Source: Aeromicrobium duanguangcaii (GTDB taxonomy: Bacteria > Actinomycetota > Actinomycetes > Propionibacteriales > Nocardioidaceae). From it: a stretch of 64,000 nucleotides of DNA. This document shows, in pieces, positions 44,749-52,910 of the stretch (the stretch's first letter is position 1; each line of letters opens with the position of its first letter). Where the stretch lies: the NCBI RefSeq assembly GCF_024508295.1, contig NZ_CP101990.1, positions 1,488,001 through 1,552,000 of the forward strand. The letters are read 5' to 3'. The position numbers were made by a program, and so were the translations under genes. The notes under the pieces are model-generated. The model was not told the DNA's origin, did no database searches, and saw nothing but the letters and a program-made list of their open reading frames with translations.

Positions 44749-45872
44749 CGCAGGGGCTGGATCTGGGGCGCGTCCACGTGGACGTGCCGGTGGTCCTCGC
44801 CCCCATGGCCGGCGTCACCAACGTCGCGTTCCGCCGGCTGTGCGCCGAGCAGGGCGCGGGCCTCTACGTCTGCGAGATGATCACCAGCCGCGGACTGGTC
44901 GAGAACGACCGGGTCAGCCTCTCGATGCTGACCTTCGCCGAGGGTGAGCAGGTGCGCTCGGTCCAGCTCTACGGCATCGACCCCGAGACGGTCGGCCGCG
45001 CCGTCGAGATCCTGTGCGCGGACCACGGCGTGGACCACGTCGACCTCAACTTCGGCTGCCCCGTCCCCAAGATCACGCGCAAGGGCGGCGGGTCCGCGCT
45101 GCCGTGGAAGGCGACGCTGCTCGGCCAGATCCTCACCGAGGCCGTCCGCGCGGCCGAGCCGTACGGCGTCCCGGTGACGATGAAGACCCGCAAGGGCATC
45201 GACGAGGACCACCTGACCTACCTCGACGCCGGCCGCATCGCCCAGGACACCGGCTGCGCCGCGATCGCGCTGCACGGCCGCACCGCCGCCCAGCACTACA
45301 GCGGCCAGGCCGACTGGAACGCGATCGGCGAGCTCAAGGCCGCCGTCGACATCCCGGTGCTCGGCAACGGCGACATCTGGGAGGCCGCCGACGCGCTGGC
45401 CATGGTCGAGCAGACCGGCTGCGACGGCGTCGTCGTCGGACGCGGCTGCCTCGGTCGCCCGTGGCTGTTCCGCGACCTCGCGGCCGCGTTCGAGGGGCGC
45501 ACCGTCGCCACCTTGCCGAAGCTCGGCGAGGTCACCGCGGTCATGCGCCGGCACGCCCAGCTGCTGGGGGAGTGGCTCGGCGAGGAGCGCGGCTGCGTGG
45601 AGTTCCGCAAGCACGTCGCCTGGTACCTCAAGGGGTTCCCGGCCGGCTCCAGCGTGCGCGAGCGGCTCGGCCACGTCAGCTCCTACCGGGCCCTCGACGA
45701 GCTGCTCGAGGACCTCGATCCCGAGGTGCCGTTCCCGGTGAGTGAGCTGGGCGTCCCGCGCGGTCGCCAAGGCTCGCCCCGCAAGGTCGTGCTGCCCGAG
45801 GGCTGGCTCGACTCGCGCGAGATGGTGGGCGCGCTCGACGCCGCCGCCGAAGACGCGGTCAGCGGCGGCTGA
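44745..45872 (+). CDS. dusB: tRNA-dihydrouridine synthase
   Basis: A 375-residue FMN-dependent TIM-barrel enzyme that reduces uridines in tRNA D-loops. APMAGVTNVAFRRL is the N-terminal flavin-contact motif. NFGCPVPKITRKGGGSALP holds the catalytic Cys and the phosphate loop. Later come MKTRKGIDE and GRTAAQHYSG. The ATG at 44745 overlaps the lipoprotein stop (ATGA); an ATG nine bases upstream is also open. It is convergent with, and overlaps, the PH-domain gene by 14 bases. Confidence 0.93.
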   Translation: MTQGLDLGRVHVDVPVVLAPMAGVTNVAFRRLCAEQGAGLYVCEMITSRGLVENDRVSLSMLTFAEGEQVRSVQLYGIDPETVGRAVEILCADHGVDHVDLNFGCPVPKITRKGGGSALPWKATLLGQILTEAVRAAEPYGVPVTMKTRKGIDEDHLTYLDAGRIAQDTGCAAIALHGRTAAQHYSGQADWNAIGELKAAVDIPVLGNGDIWEAADALAMVEQTGCDGVVVGRGCLGRPWLFRDLAAAFEGRTVATLPKLGEVTAVMRRHAQLLGEWLGEERGCVEFRKHVAWYLKGFPAGSSVRERLGHVSSYRALDELLEDLDPEVPFPVSELGVPRGRQGSPRKVVLPEGWLDSREMVGALDAAAEDAVSGG

Positions 45873-47169
45873 GCCGTCGGGCCAGCCGGGCCCGCTCGAC
45901 CTCGTCGAACGTCACGTCGCGCGCGACGGGCGCGTCGAGGTGCTTGATCGTGGCCGAGACGGGGCCGTCGGGCGTGTGCACCTGCACCGTTGCCACGCCG
46001 CGCCGCCGCTGCAGCGGTCCCTGGGACAGCCGCACCGACTGCACCTTGTGGTGCGGCACGATCGAGCGGTGCCGGGTGATCCACCCGGTCGTCGTCGTGA
46101 CGGTGTGCAGCGTGGCCGCGAACGACCGGAACCTCCAGCCGATCGGCGCGAAGATCCACGAGCGCCGGGTCGGGCGAACCTCGGGTGCCGTGCCCCGCTC
46201 GGGGTCGGGGATGAGCTCCTCGATGATCCGGCGGGCGACGTCGTCGGTGGCGATCGGCAGCAGCGTCGTCGACGACACGCCGCCGCGATCCTCGCTGACG
46301 TTGCCGTAGCCGGCCACGTCCACGTCCAGTCGCGACCAGCCGTACCGACGCCAGACGATCGGCTCGACGACTCCGATGCCCTGGACCCGGTCATAGGGGA
46401 TGGTCTGCGAGCTGCGGCTCAACAGGCCTCGCTCGATCCGCAGGCCGCGCTCGCCGCGCGACACCGTGAAGTTCCACTGGGCGACGATGCGGTTCATGAT
46501 CATCTGGCCGACGCCCCACGTCGCCGGGACGATGAGGCCGAGCAGCGCCCATCCCACGTCCTCGAAGAGGAACGCTGCGACGATCGAGCCGACCGCCGTC
46601 AGCGCCGCCGCCACGAAGTCCAGCGACAGCAGGGTGCCGATGATGATCTGGTCCGGCTCGACGACGTGCAGCACCGTCCGCTGCTCCTCGGCGGGCAGCT
46701 CGCCGGACTCGTCGGTCAGCTCGGTGCCGTGGGCGCGCGTGAGCAGCAGGCGGCGCAGTCGCCGGGACTCCACGAGGGTCAGGAAGCGCAACGTCGTGCG
46801 CGAGTCGGACCCGCCGGCCATCTCGATCGTCAGCTCGGACAGGCCGACGACGCGGGCGATGAGCGGCTCGTTGATGTCGACCGACTGCAGCCGCTCGAAC
46901 GGGATGCGGCGGGACGACCGGAAGATGACGCCTCGATCGACGCGGATCTCGTCCTCGTCGATCACGTAGCGGGTGAACAGCCAGCTGACCAGGCCCGCCA
47001 GCACGCCGATCACGAAACCGCCCGGCACCGCCAGCAGGGACCACCACTGCGGGTCGTCGAAGTCGATGACCTGCCACGCGACGGCGACGGCGACGCCCGC
47101 ACCCCAGATGAGCCCCTGCAACAGTGCGGTCAGGGGATGGGTGCGGTGCGCGTCAGACGCCGGCGCCAT
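45859..47169 (-). CDS. PH domain (bPH_2/DUF304) membrane protein, YdbT-like
   Basis: A 436-residue protein with repeated modules: two membrane segments followed by a bPH domain. The first pair lies at about residues 15-60, and the first bPH reads TRYVIDEDEIRVDRGVIFRS, then RIPFERLQSVDI. A second pair spans about 180-225 with a bPH domain (IVAQWNFTVSRGERGLRIER), and a final partial domain is at 310-436. These resemble Bacillus YdbT. Its start overlaps the partner gene by 17 bases, so the two form a pair, like ydbS-ydbT. Confidence 0.88.
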   Translation of the reverse strand: MAPASDAHRTHPLTALLQGLIWGAGVAVAVAWQVIDFDDPQWWSLLAVPGGFVIGVLAGLVSWLFTRYVIDEDEIRVDRGVIFRSSRRIPFERLQSVDINEPLIARVVGLSELTIEMAGGSDSRTTLRFLTLVESRRLRRLLLTRAHGTELTDESGELPAEEQRTVLHVVEPDQIIIGTLLSLDFVAAALTAVGSIVAAFLFEDVGWALLGLIVPATWGVGQMIMNRIVAQWNFTVSRGERGLRIERGLLSRSSQTIPYDRVQGIGVVEPIVWRRYGWSRLDVDVAGYGNVSEDRGGVSSTTLLPIATDDVARRIIEELIPDPERGTAPEVRPTRRSWIFAPIGWRFRSFAATLHTVTTTTGWITRHRSIVPHHKVQSVRLSQGPLQRRRGVATVQVHTPDGPVSATIKHLDAPVARDVTFDEVERARLARRLSRR

Positions 47170-47656
47170 GGCTCTCGCCCAGATCGGTGAGCCGGTCGCG
47201 CAGGCGCGCGGCCTCGTCGAGGGGGACGCCGGGGATCGCGGCGGCCGTCGCGGTCGAGGCGGTGTGCAGGGTCACGGTGCCGAACCCGAACGAGCGCGCG
47301 AGGGGCCCGGACTCGACGTCGACGAACTGCATCCGGCCGTAGGGGACCACGACGAGGCGGCGGAACATGATGCCGCCGCGCACGAGGAAGTCGTCCTCGG
47401 CCTCGGCGTAGCCCCAGCTGCGGCGGTTGCGCGGCGCCCACCACCAGACCCACGCGGTGAGCAGGACACCGATCACGGCGGGCGCCCACAGCAGCACCGC
47501 CCACGCGCCGGCATCGGGGAAGACCAGCCACAGGACCAGTGACGCGAGCACCAGCACGACCCCCGTGGCCGTGCCGATGAGACCGCGCACCGTCGCGAGT
47601 CGGGGCGAGACCGGGGCCCAGTGGCCCTCGGTGCTGGTGAACAGGTCGTGGCGCAT
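47153..47656 (-). CDS. PH domain (bPH_2) membrane protein, YdbS-like
   Basis: A 167-residue protein starting MRHDLFTSTEGHW. It has two membrane segments (about residues 25-45 and 50-70), then one bPH_2 domain (EDDFLVRGGIMFRRLVVVPY followed by GRMQFVDVESGPLARSFGFG). This is the YdbS layout. It overlaps the larger PH-domain gene downstream. A GTG three codons upstream is possible. Function of the pair is unknown. Confidence 0.88.
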   Translation of the reverse strand: MRHDLFTSTEGHWAPVSPRLATVRGLIGTATGVVLVLASLVLWLVFPDAGAWAVLLWAPAVIGVLLTAWVWWWAPRNRRSWGYAEAEDDFLVRGGIMFRRLVVVPYGRMQFVDVESGPLARSFGFGTVTLHTASTATAAAIPGVPLDEAARLRDRLTDLGESHGAGV

Positions 47657-47729
47657 GACGTACACCCTAGGGGCCGCGACACGCGGGCGCGGTTGACCCT
47701 TCGGCAGGGGCGGTGAGACACTGAGAGAC

Positions 47730-47745
47730 GCAGCCCAGGGGCTGC
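47730..47745. promoter_or_regulatory. Leader hairpin before the small coiled-coil gene
   Basis: GCAGCC-CAGG-GGCTGC forms a 6-base-pair stem and is followed about ten bases later by a run of five T. It lies 33 bases upstream of the ATG at 47779. It could be an attenuator or a terminator of upstream transcription. Confidence 0.4.
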
Positions 47746-47778
47746 AACTCCACCTGTTTTTCCCTCCTAAGGAACACC

Positions 47779-47979
47779 ATGGCCAAAGCCCTGTACGGCT
47801 TCCTCGGCGGTCCGTCCCCGGAACACGCCCACGAGGTCGCAGTCCTGCGCCGCCGCATCGGAGACCTCGAGAACGAGGTCCTGCGCCTCAAGGCCGAGAA
47901 CGACGGCCTGCTGGCTCGCCTCGCCGAGACCGCCCACGACGGCGATCTGGCTGAGCTGCTCGAGTCCGCATCGCGCTGA
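47779..47979 (+). CDS. Small coiled-coil protein, 66 residues
   Basis: A 66-residue protein starting MAKALYGFLGGPSPEHAHEV. It then forms a continuous heptad helix (VLRRRIGDLENEVLRLKAEN), probably a dimeric coiled coil. The ribosome site TAAGGA is excellent, which supports expression. The short N-terminal YGFLGG segment may be a docking motif. It lies 52 bases upstream of smc, suggesting a link to chromosome or envelope organisation, an inference from position only. Confidence 0.82.
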   Translation: MAKALYGFLGGPSPEHAHEVAVLRRRIGDLENEVLRLKAENDGLLARLAETAHDGDLAELLESASR

Positions 47980-47995
47980 ACTGCGGCGTTTCCCC

Positions 47996-48014
47996 TGCGG
48001 TGGCCGCCACCGCA
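47996..48014. terminator. Inverted repeat between the small coiled-coil gene and smc
   Basis: TGCGGTGGC and GCCACCGCA are exact inverted copies separated by one base. This forms a strong hairpin, 17 bases after the small gene's stop and 17 bases before the smc start. Confidence 0.5.
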
Positions 48015-48031
48015 GGCACTAGGCTGACGTC

Positions 48032-51000
48032 GTGTACCTGAAGACCCTGACGCTGCGGGGATTCAAGTCGTTCGCCTCCTCGACGACTCTGGCCCTCGAA
48101 CCGGGCATCACCGCAGTCGTCGGCCCCAACGGCTCCGGCAAGTCCAATGTCGTCGACGCCTTGTCGTGGGTGATGGGTGAGCAGGGCGCCAAGACCCTGC
48201 GCGGCGGCAAGATGGAGGACGTCATCTTCGCCGGCACCGCCGGTCGCGCCCCGCTGGGTCGCGCCGAGGTCGTGCTGACGATCGACAACACCGACGGCGC
48301 CCTGCCGATCGAGTACTCCGAGGTCACGATCAGCCGCACGATGTTCCGCAGCGGCGGCTCCGAGTACGCCATCAACGGCAACACCTGCCGGCTGCTCGAC
48401 GTGCAGGAGCTGCTGAGCGACTCCGGCATCGGTCGCGAGATGCACGTCATCGTCGGCCAGGGCCAGCTCGACTCGGTCCTGCGCGCCACGCCCGAGGAGC
48501 GCCGCGGCTTCGTCGAGGAGGCCGCCGGCGTCCTGAAGCACCGCAAGCGCAAGGAGAAGGCGCTCCGCAAGCTCGATGCGACGCAGGACAACCTCACTCG
48601 CCTCAACGACGTGCTGACCGAGCTGCGCCGCCAGCTCAAGCCGCTGGGTCGCCAGGCCGAGGTCGCCCGCCGCGCTGCCGGCATCCAGGCCACCGTCCGC
48701 GACGCCCGAGCCCGACTGCTGGCCGACGACATCGTCGCCGCCCGCACGACGATCGAGACGGAGCTGGCCGACGAGCACGCGCTGCGCACCCGTCGCGAGG
48801 AGGTCGAGAAGGCCCTCGCCGACGCCCGGCAGGTCGAGACCGAGCTGGAGCAGGCCCTGGCCGCCGACGCGCCGCTGCTGGCCCGCGCCCGCGACACCGT
48901 CTACGCGCTGGGCAGCCTGCGCGAGCGCTTCAACGGCACCGCCAACCTCGCCCGCGACCGGATCCGGCTGGCCGCCGACGCCACCGACGACCGGGTCGAC
49001 GGCCGCGATCCCGAGGAGCTCGAGGCCGATGCGCGTCGCGCCCAGGAGCGCCTCGTCGAGCTCGAGGCCGACGTCGCCACGTCCGCCGAGGGGCTGAAGG
49101 AGGCCATCGCCGCCCGCGGCGAGGCGGAGGAGGCGTACTCGACGGAGGAGCGCCGCATCGCCGGCCTCCTGCGCGCCGCCGCCGACCGCCGCGAGGGTCT
49201 GGCCCGGCTGCACGGCCAGGTCAACGGACTCAAGAGCCGCGCCGCCGCGGCCGACGAGGAGATCGGGCGACTGACGGCCGCCCAGGCCGAGGCACGCCAG
49301 CGCGCCGACGACTCCCAGCACGAGTTCAGCGCCCTCGAGAGCACGATCGCCGGCCTGAGCGCCGGTGAGTCCGGCCTCGACGAGGAGCTGGAGGACGCCG
49401 AGGAGCTGCTCGCCCGCGCCGAGGCCGAGGAAGCCGAGATCTCCACGCGCCGGGGCGAGCTGGAGCGTCGTCTCGCGACGGCCACCGCCCGCAAGGAGGC
49501 CCTCGAGCTGGGCCTCAACCGCAAGGACGGGTCCGGCGCGCTGCTGGCCGCGTCCGACCGGCTCAACGGCGTCCTGGGATCGCTCGCCGCGCTCATCACC
49601 GTCACCGGCGGCCACGAGGCCGCCGTCGGCGCCGCGCTGGGCTCGGCCGCCGACGCCGTGGCGGTCGACCGGGTCGACTCCGCGATCGACGCCCTGCACC
49701 TGCTGCGCGAGGAGGACCTCGGCCGCGCCGGCCTGCTGCTGGGCTCGGGCGACGTCTCCACCGACGACTGGCCCGCGCTGCCCGCCGGCGCCGTCTACGC
49801 CGAGTCGCTCGTCGAGGCCCCCGCCGAGCTGCGCGGCTCGATGCGCCGACTGCTGCACAAGGTCGCCGTCGTCGAGGACCTCGCCGAGGCGAAGCGCCTC
49901 GTGGCCGACCTGCCCGACGTCACCGCCGTCACCGCCGCCGGCGACAGGATCGGCGCGCACTTCGCCGAGGGCGGGTCCACGTCGACGCCCAGCCTGATCG
50001 AGGTCACCGCCGCGGTCGACGAGGCCACCGACACGATCGAGCGCACCGGACGCGAGCTGGAGACGCTGCGCTTCGAGACCGAGAAGGCCAAGGCGGCCAC
50101 CGAGGCGGCCCAGGAGCGGGTCGATGCCGCGCTGGCCCGCCTGCACGAGTCCGACGCATCGATGTCGGCTGTCGCCGAGAAGCTCGCTCAGCTGGGCACC
50201 ACGAGCCGCTCGGCCGCTGCCGAGGCCGACCGCCTGCAGGCGGCGATCGTCGCCGCCGAGGAGGCGCGCGACCGCGACGTCGCCGGCCTCGCAGAGCTGG
50301 AGGAGCGCCTCACCGCCGCGCAGGACGCGCCCGACGAGGAGCCCGACACGACCGAGCTCGAGCATCTCGCCGAGCGCGCCTCGGCCTCCCGCCGGGCGGA
50401 GATGGACGCGCGGCTGGCGCTGCGCACGGCCGAGGAGCGCGCCAAGGCGCTCACGGCTCAGGTCGCCTCCCTGTTGCAGGCCGCCGAGGCCGAGCGCGAG
50501 GCGCGCGAGCGGGCCCGGCTGCGGGCCGAGCGCCGTCGCCGCGAGGCCGAGACGGCCACGTCCGTCCTGCGCGCCGCCGAGATCACGATGCAGCGGCTCC
50601 AGGAGTCGCACGACGAGGCCACCCGCACCCGGATCCAGATCGAGCAGTCGCGCGCCGACCGCGAGCAGCGCCTCAAGGAGGCTCGCTCGACCGTCCGCGG
50701 ACTGTCGTCGGACCTCGAGGGCCTGACGGACTCGGTGCACAAGGACGAGATGGCCCGGGCCCAGCTGCGGCTGCGGCTCGAGAGCCTGCAGGAGCGGGCG
50801 TTGGAGGAGCTCGGCATCGAGCCCGACACGCTCGTGGCCGAGTACGGCCCCGACCAGCTGGTCCCGCCGATCGGCGCCGACGACCCCGAGGAGGCCCCGT
50901 CGATCCCGTTCGACCGGGCCGAGCAGGCCAAGCGCCTCAAGATCGCCGAGCGCGAGCTGGCCATGCTGGGCAAGGTCAACCCGCTGGCGCTCGAGGAGTT

Positions 51001-51574
51001 CTCCGCGCTGGAGGAGCGCCACCAGTTCCTCTCCGAGCAGCTGGACGACCTGAAGAAGACCCGCGAGGACCTGCTGGGGATCGTCTCGGACGTCGACGCC
51101 CAGGTCGAGCGCGTGTTCACCGAGGCGTGGGCCGACGTCGAGCGCGAGTTCAACGACGTCTTCTCGCGGCTGTTCCCCGGTGGTGAGGGCCGGCTGATCC
51201 TGACCGATCCGTCCGACATGCTCGCGACCGGCATCGACGTCGAGGCGCGGCCTCCGGGCAAGAAGGTCAAGCGCCTGTCGCTGCTGTCCGGCGGCGAGCG
51301 CTCGCTGGTCGCCGTGGCCTTCCTCGTGGCGCTGTTCAAGGCCCGGCCCAGCCCGTTCTACATCCTCGACGAGGTCGAGGCCGCCCTGGACGACACCAAC
51401 CTGGGCCGCCTGCTGGAGATCTACGAGGAGCTGCGGGCCAACTCCCAGCTCATCGTCATCACCCACCAGAAGCGCACGATGGAGGTGGCCGACGCGCTCT
51501 ACGGCGTCACGATGCGGGGCGACGGCGTCTCGGCCGTCATCAGTCAGCGCATGCGCGAGGAGGAGTCGGCGTGA
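48032..51574 (+). CDS. smc: Chromosome segregation ATPase SMC
   Basis: A 1180-residue SMC. It has Walker A GPNGSGKSN near residue 33, and a long coiled coil (about 170-500). The hinge lies at about 505-660 (RLNGVLGSLAALITVTGGHE and GSAADAVAVDRVD). A returning coil (660-1010) leads to the head with signature LLSGGERSLVAVAF and Walker B FYILDEVEAALDD. The length is normal. It acts as a dimer with ScpAB to fold and separate chromosomes. The GTG start has no clear ribosome site. Its stop overlaps the next start. Confidence 0.96.
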   Translation: MYLKTLTLRGFKSFASSTTLALEPGITAVVGPNGSGKSNVVDALSWVMGEQGAKTLRGGKMEDVIFAGTAGRAPLGRAEVVLTIDNTDGALPIEYSEVTISRTMFRSGGSEYAINGNTCRLLDVQELLSDSGIGREMHVIVGQGQLDSVLRATPEERRGFVEEAAGVLKHRKRKEKALRKLDATQDNLTRLNDVLTELRRQLKPLGRQAEVARRAAGIQATVRDARARLLADDIVAARTTIETELADEHALRTRREEVEKALADARQVETELEQALAADAPLLARARDTVYALGSLRERFNGTANLARDRIRLAADATDDRVDGRDPEELEADARRAQERLVELEADVATSAEGLKEAIAARGEAEEAYSTEERRIAGLLRAAADRREGLARLHGQVNGLKSRAAAADEEIGRLTAAQAEARQRADDSQHEFSALESTIAGLSAGESGLDEELEDAEELLARAEAEEAEISTRRGELERRLATATARKEALELGLNRKDGSGALLAASDRLNGVLGSLAALITVTGGHEAAVGAALGSAADAVAVDRVDSAIDALHLLREEDLGRAGLLLGSGDVSTDDWPALPAGAVYAESLVEAPAELRGSMRRLLHKVAVVEDLAEAKRLVADLPDVTAVTAAGDRIGAHFAEGGSTSTPSLIEVTAAVDEATDTIERTGRELETLRFETEKAKAATEAAQERVDAALARLHESDASMSAVAEKLAQLGTTSRSAAAEADRLQAAIVAAEEARDRDVAGLAELEERLTAAQDAPDEEPDTTELEHLAERASASRRAEMDARLALRTAEERAKALTAQVASLLQAAEAEREARERARLRAERRRREAETATSVLRAAEITMQRLQESHDEATRTRIQIEQSRADREQRLKEARSTVRGLSSDLEGLTDSVHKDEMARAQLRLRLESLQERALEELGIEPDTLVAEYGPDQLVPPIGADDPEEAPSIPFDRAEQAKRLKIAERELAMLGKVNPLALEEFSALEERHQFLSEQLDDLKKTREDLLGIVSDVDAQVERVFTEAWADVEREFNDVFSRLFPGGEGRLILTDPSDMLATGIDVEARPPGKKVKRLSLLSGGERSLVAVAFLVALFKARPSPFYILDEVEAALDDTNLGRLLEIYEELRANSQLIVITHQKRTMEVADALYGVTMRGDGVSAVISQRMREEESA

Positions 51575-51987
51575 CCCTGGCCGAGTATCGCGGCACCTAC
51601 ACGATCTCGACCCGCTGGGAGGACGAGGACGTCTACGGCCACGTGAACAACGTGAAATACTACTCGTACTTCGACACGGCCGTGAACGGCTACCTGATCC
51701 GCGAGACCGGGATCGACATCCGCACCCTGCCGGCGTACGGGATCGTCGCGGAGTCGTCGTGCCGGTTCCAGCGCGAGTTGAAGTTCCCGCTCGACGTCGT
51801 CGCCGGCCTGAAGGTCACGAAGCTGGGCAACTCCAGCGTCGTCTACGAGATCGCGCTCTTCCAGGGCGACGACCCCGAGCCGGCGGCCGTCGGTCGGTTC
51901 GTGCACGTGTACGTCACCGGGTCGGACCGCAAGGTCACTCCCGTTCCCGCTCAGATCCGTGAGGTGCTGGAGCCGCTCGCCGGCTGA
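51571..51987 (+). CDS. Acyl-CoA thioesterase, 4HBT hotdog family
   Basis: A 138-residue YbgC-type hotdog thioesterase. RWEDEDVYGHVNNVKYYSYF holds the family motif (D-x-x-GHVNN, with the catalytic-type Asp). The remaining strands are typical. It hydrolyses short or aromatic acyl-CoA. GTG 51571 overlaps the smc stop (GTGA), so the two are co-translated. Confidence 0.9.
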   Translation: MTLAEYRGTYTISTRWEDEDVYGHVNNVKYYSYFDTAVNGYLIRETGIDIRTLPAYGIVAESSCRFQRELKFPLDVVAGLKVTKLGNSSVVYEIALFQGDDPEPAAVGRFVHVYVTGSDRKVTPVPAQIREVLEPLAG

Positions 51988-51988
51988 G

Positions 51989-52810
51989 TCAGCCCGCGGT
52001 CGTGCGGTAGTGCAGCCAGCTGCGGCGCAGCCGCCGGGCGACCTCCTCGATCGTCTCGATGTCGGTCAGGTGCGCTCGCGAGAGGTCGGCGCGAACCGCG
52101 TCGACGTGGTCGAAGTCCCGGGCGGTCCCGACGGTCTCCTCACACTCACTCCGCGAGCGGTTGAGGGCGATCTCGCCGTGGCTGCGCACGCCGAACCCCG
52201 CGCGGTGCGAGTCGGCCAGCAGGCGCAGTCGCTCGGGGTCCATCGTGATGAACGGATCGAGCGGACGCGGGTCGCCGGCGTGATCACCGCCGTTGCCGAG
52301 GGTCAGCACGGCGGGCTCGTCGCGCGGCGTCACCTCGTCGTGGAGGGTCACCGCCGTCAGGGTCCGCATGGGGCGGTTGCTGCGCGCCAGCACCAGCCGA
52401 CGCACCAGTTCCAGGCGGGTCGCGCGGTAGACGTCGGCGCCTCGGGCGGCGACCTCGGCGACCACGTCCGGGTCCGGTGACACGAGCACCGACGGGTCGG
52501 GGTGCGAGACGATCCGCGGGTGTGGGTTCTCGACGTAGATGACGGTCGGGTCGATCGTGGCCCAGCGGCGCGCGACGAGACGGGCACGGCCGCTTGCGAC
52601 GTCGTCCTGGCGGCGCCGGGTGAGCGCGGGGGAGACCCACGGCTCGAGCTCGGCCGGCCACGACGCGGTGGCGTCCGGACACGTCACGAGAACCTCGGCA
52701 TCGGCGATGGCCTCGTCGAGCGATCTGTGCCGTGAATCCGCGTAAAAAGTGATGTCGGCCACATCGAAGACCGCGCCTGCGGTGATGTACGCCACTGCGT
52801 CCTCGTGCAC
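51989..52810 (-). CDS. N-formylglutamate amidohydrolase-like protein
   Basis: A 273-residue protein. The layout resembles the N-formylglutamate deformylase family: ATIDPTVIYVENPHPRIVSH matches the typical fxDxNR/ENPH region in part, a metal-type His occurs in TLHDEVTPRDEP, and LTLGNGGDHAG resembles the LGD-x-G loop. However, several positions differ, so activity on N-formylglutamate is not assured. It may act on other formyl or amide substrates. It is convergent with the thioesterase (1 base apart) and divergent from cydA. Confidence 0.5.
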   Translation of the reverse strand: MHEDAVAYITAGAVFDVADITFYADSRHRSLDEAIADAEVLVTCPDATASWPAELEPWVSPALTRRRQDDVASGRARLVARRWATIDPTVIYVENPHPRIVSHPDPSVLVSPDPDVVAEVAARGADVYRATRLELVRRLVLARSNRPMRTLTAVTLHDEVTPRDEPAVLTLGNGGDHAGDPRPLDPFITMDPERLRLLADSHRAGFGVRSHGEIALNRSRSECEETVGTARDFDHVDAVRADLSRAHLTDIETIEEVARRLRRSWLHYRTTAG

Positions 52811-52872
52811 CCCATCACGGTAGTGCTCAGCGGCCGTTTCGTGACCCCCCTGCGACCTACGATCACCGATGG

Positions 52873-52888
52873 GTCACAACGGCGTGAC
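52873..52888. promoter_or_regulatory. Inverted repeat upstream of cydA
   Basis: GTCAC-AACGGC-GTGAC, a 5-base inverted repeat with a 6-base spacer. It lies 22 bases upstream of the cydA GTG start, and a TACGAT (possible -10) is at 52858-52863. A dimeric redox or nutrient regulator could bind here. Confidence 0.35.
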
Positions 52889-52910
52889 TCATGGATCTGA
52901 AGGGATCAGT

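Noticed and set aside
47888..51466. 1192-codon open frame opposite smc
   Set aside because: Antisense shadow of smc with Gly/Leu/Arg-rich composition; no recognisable domain.
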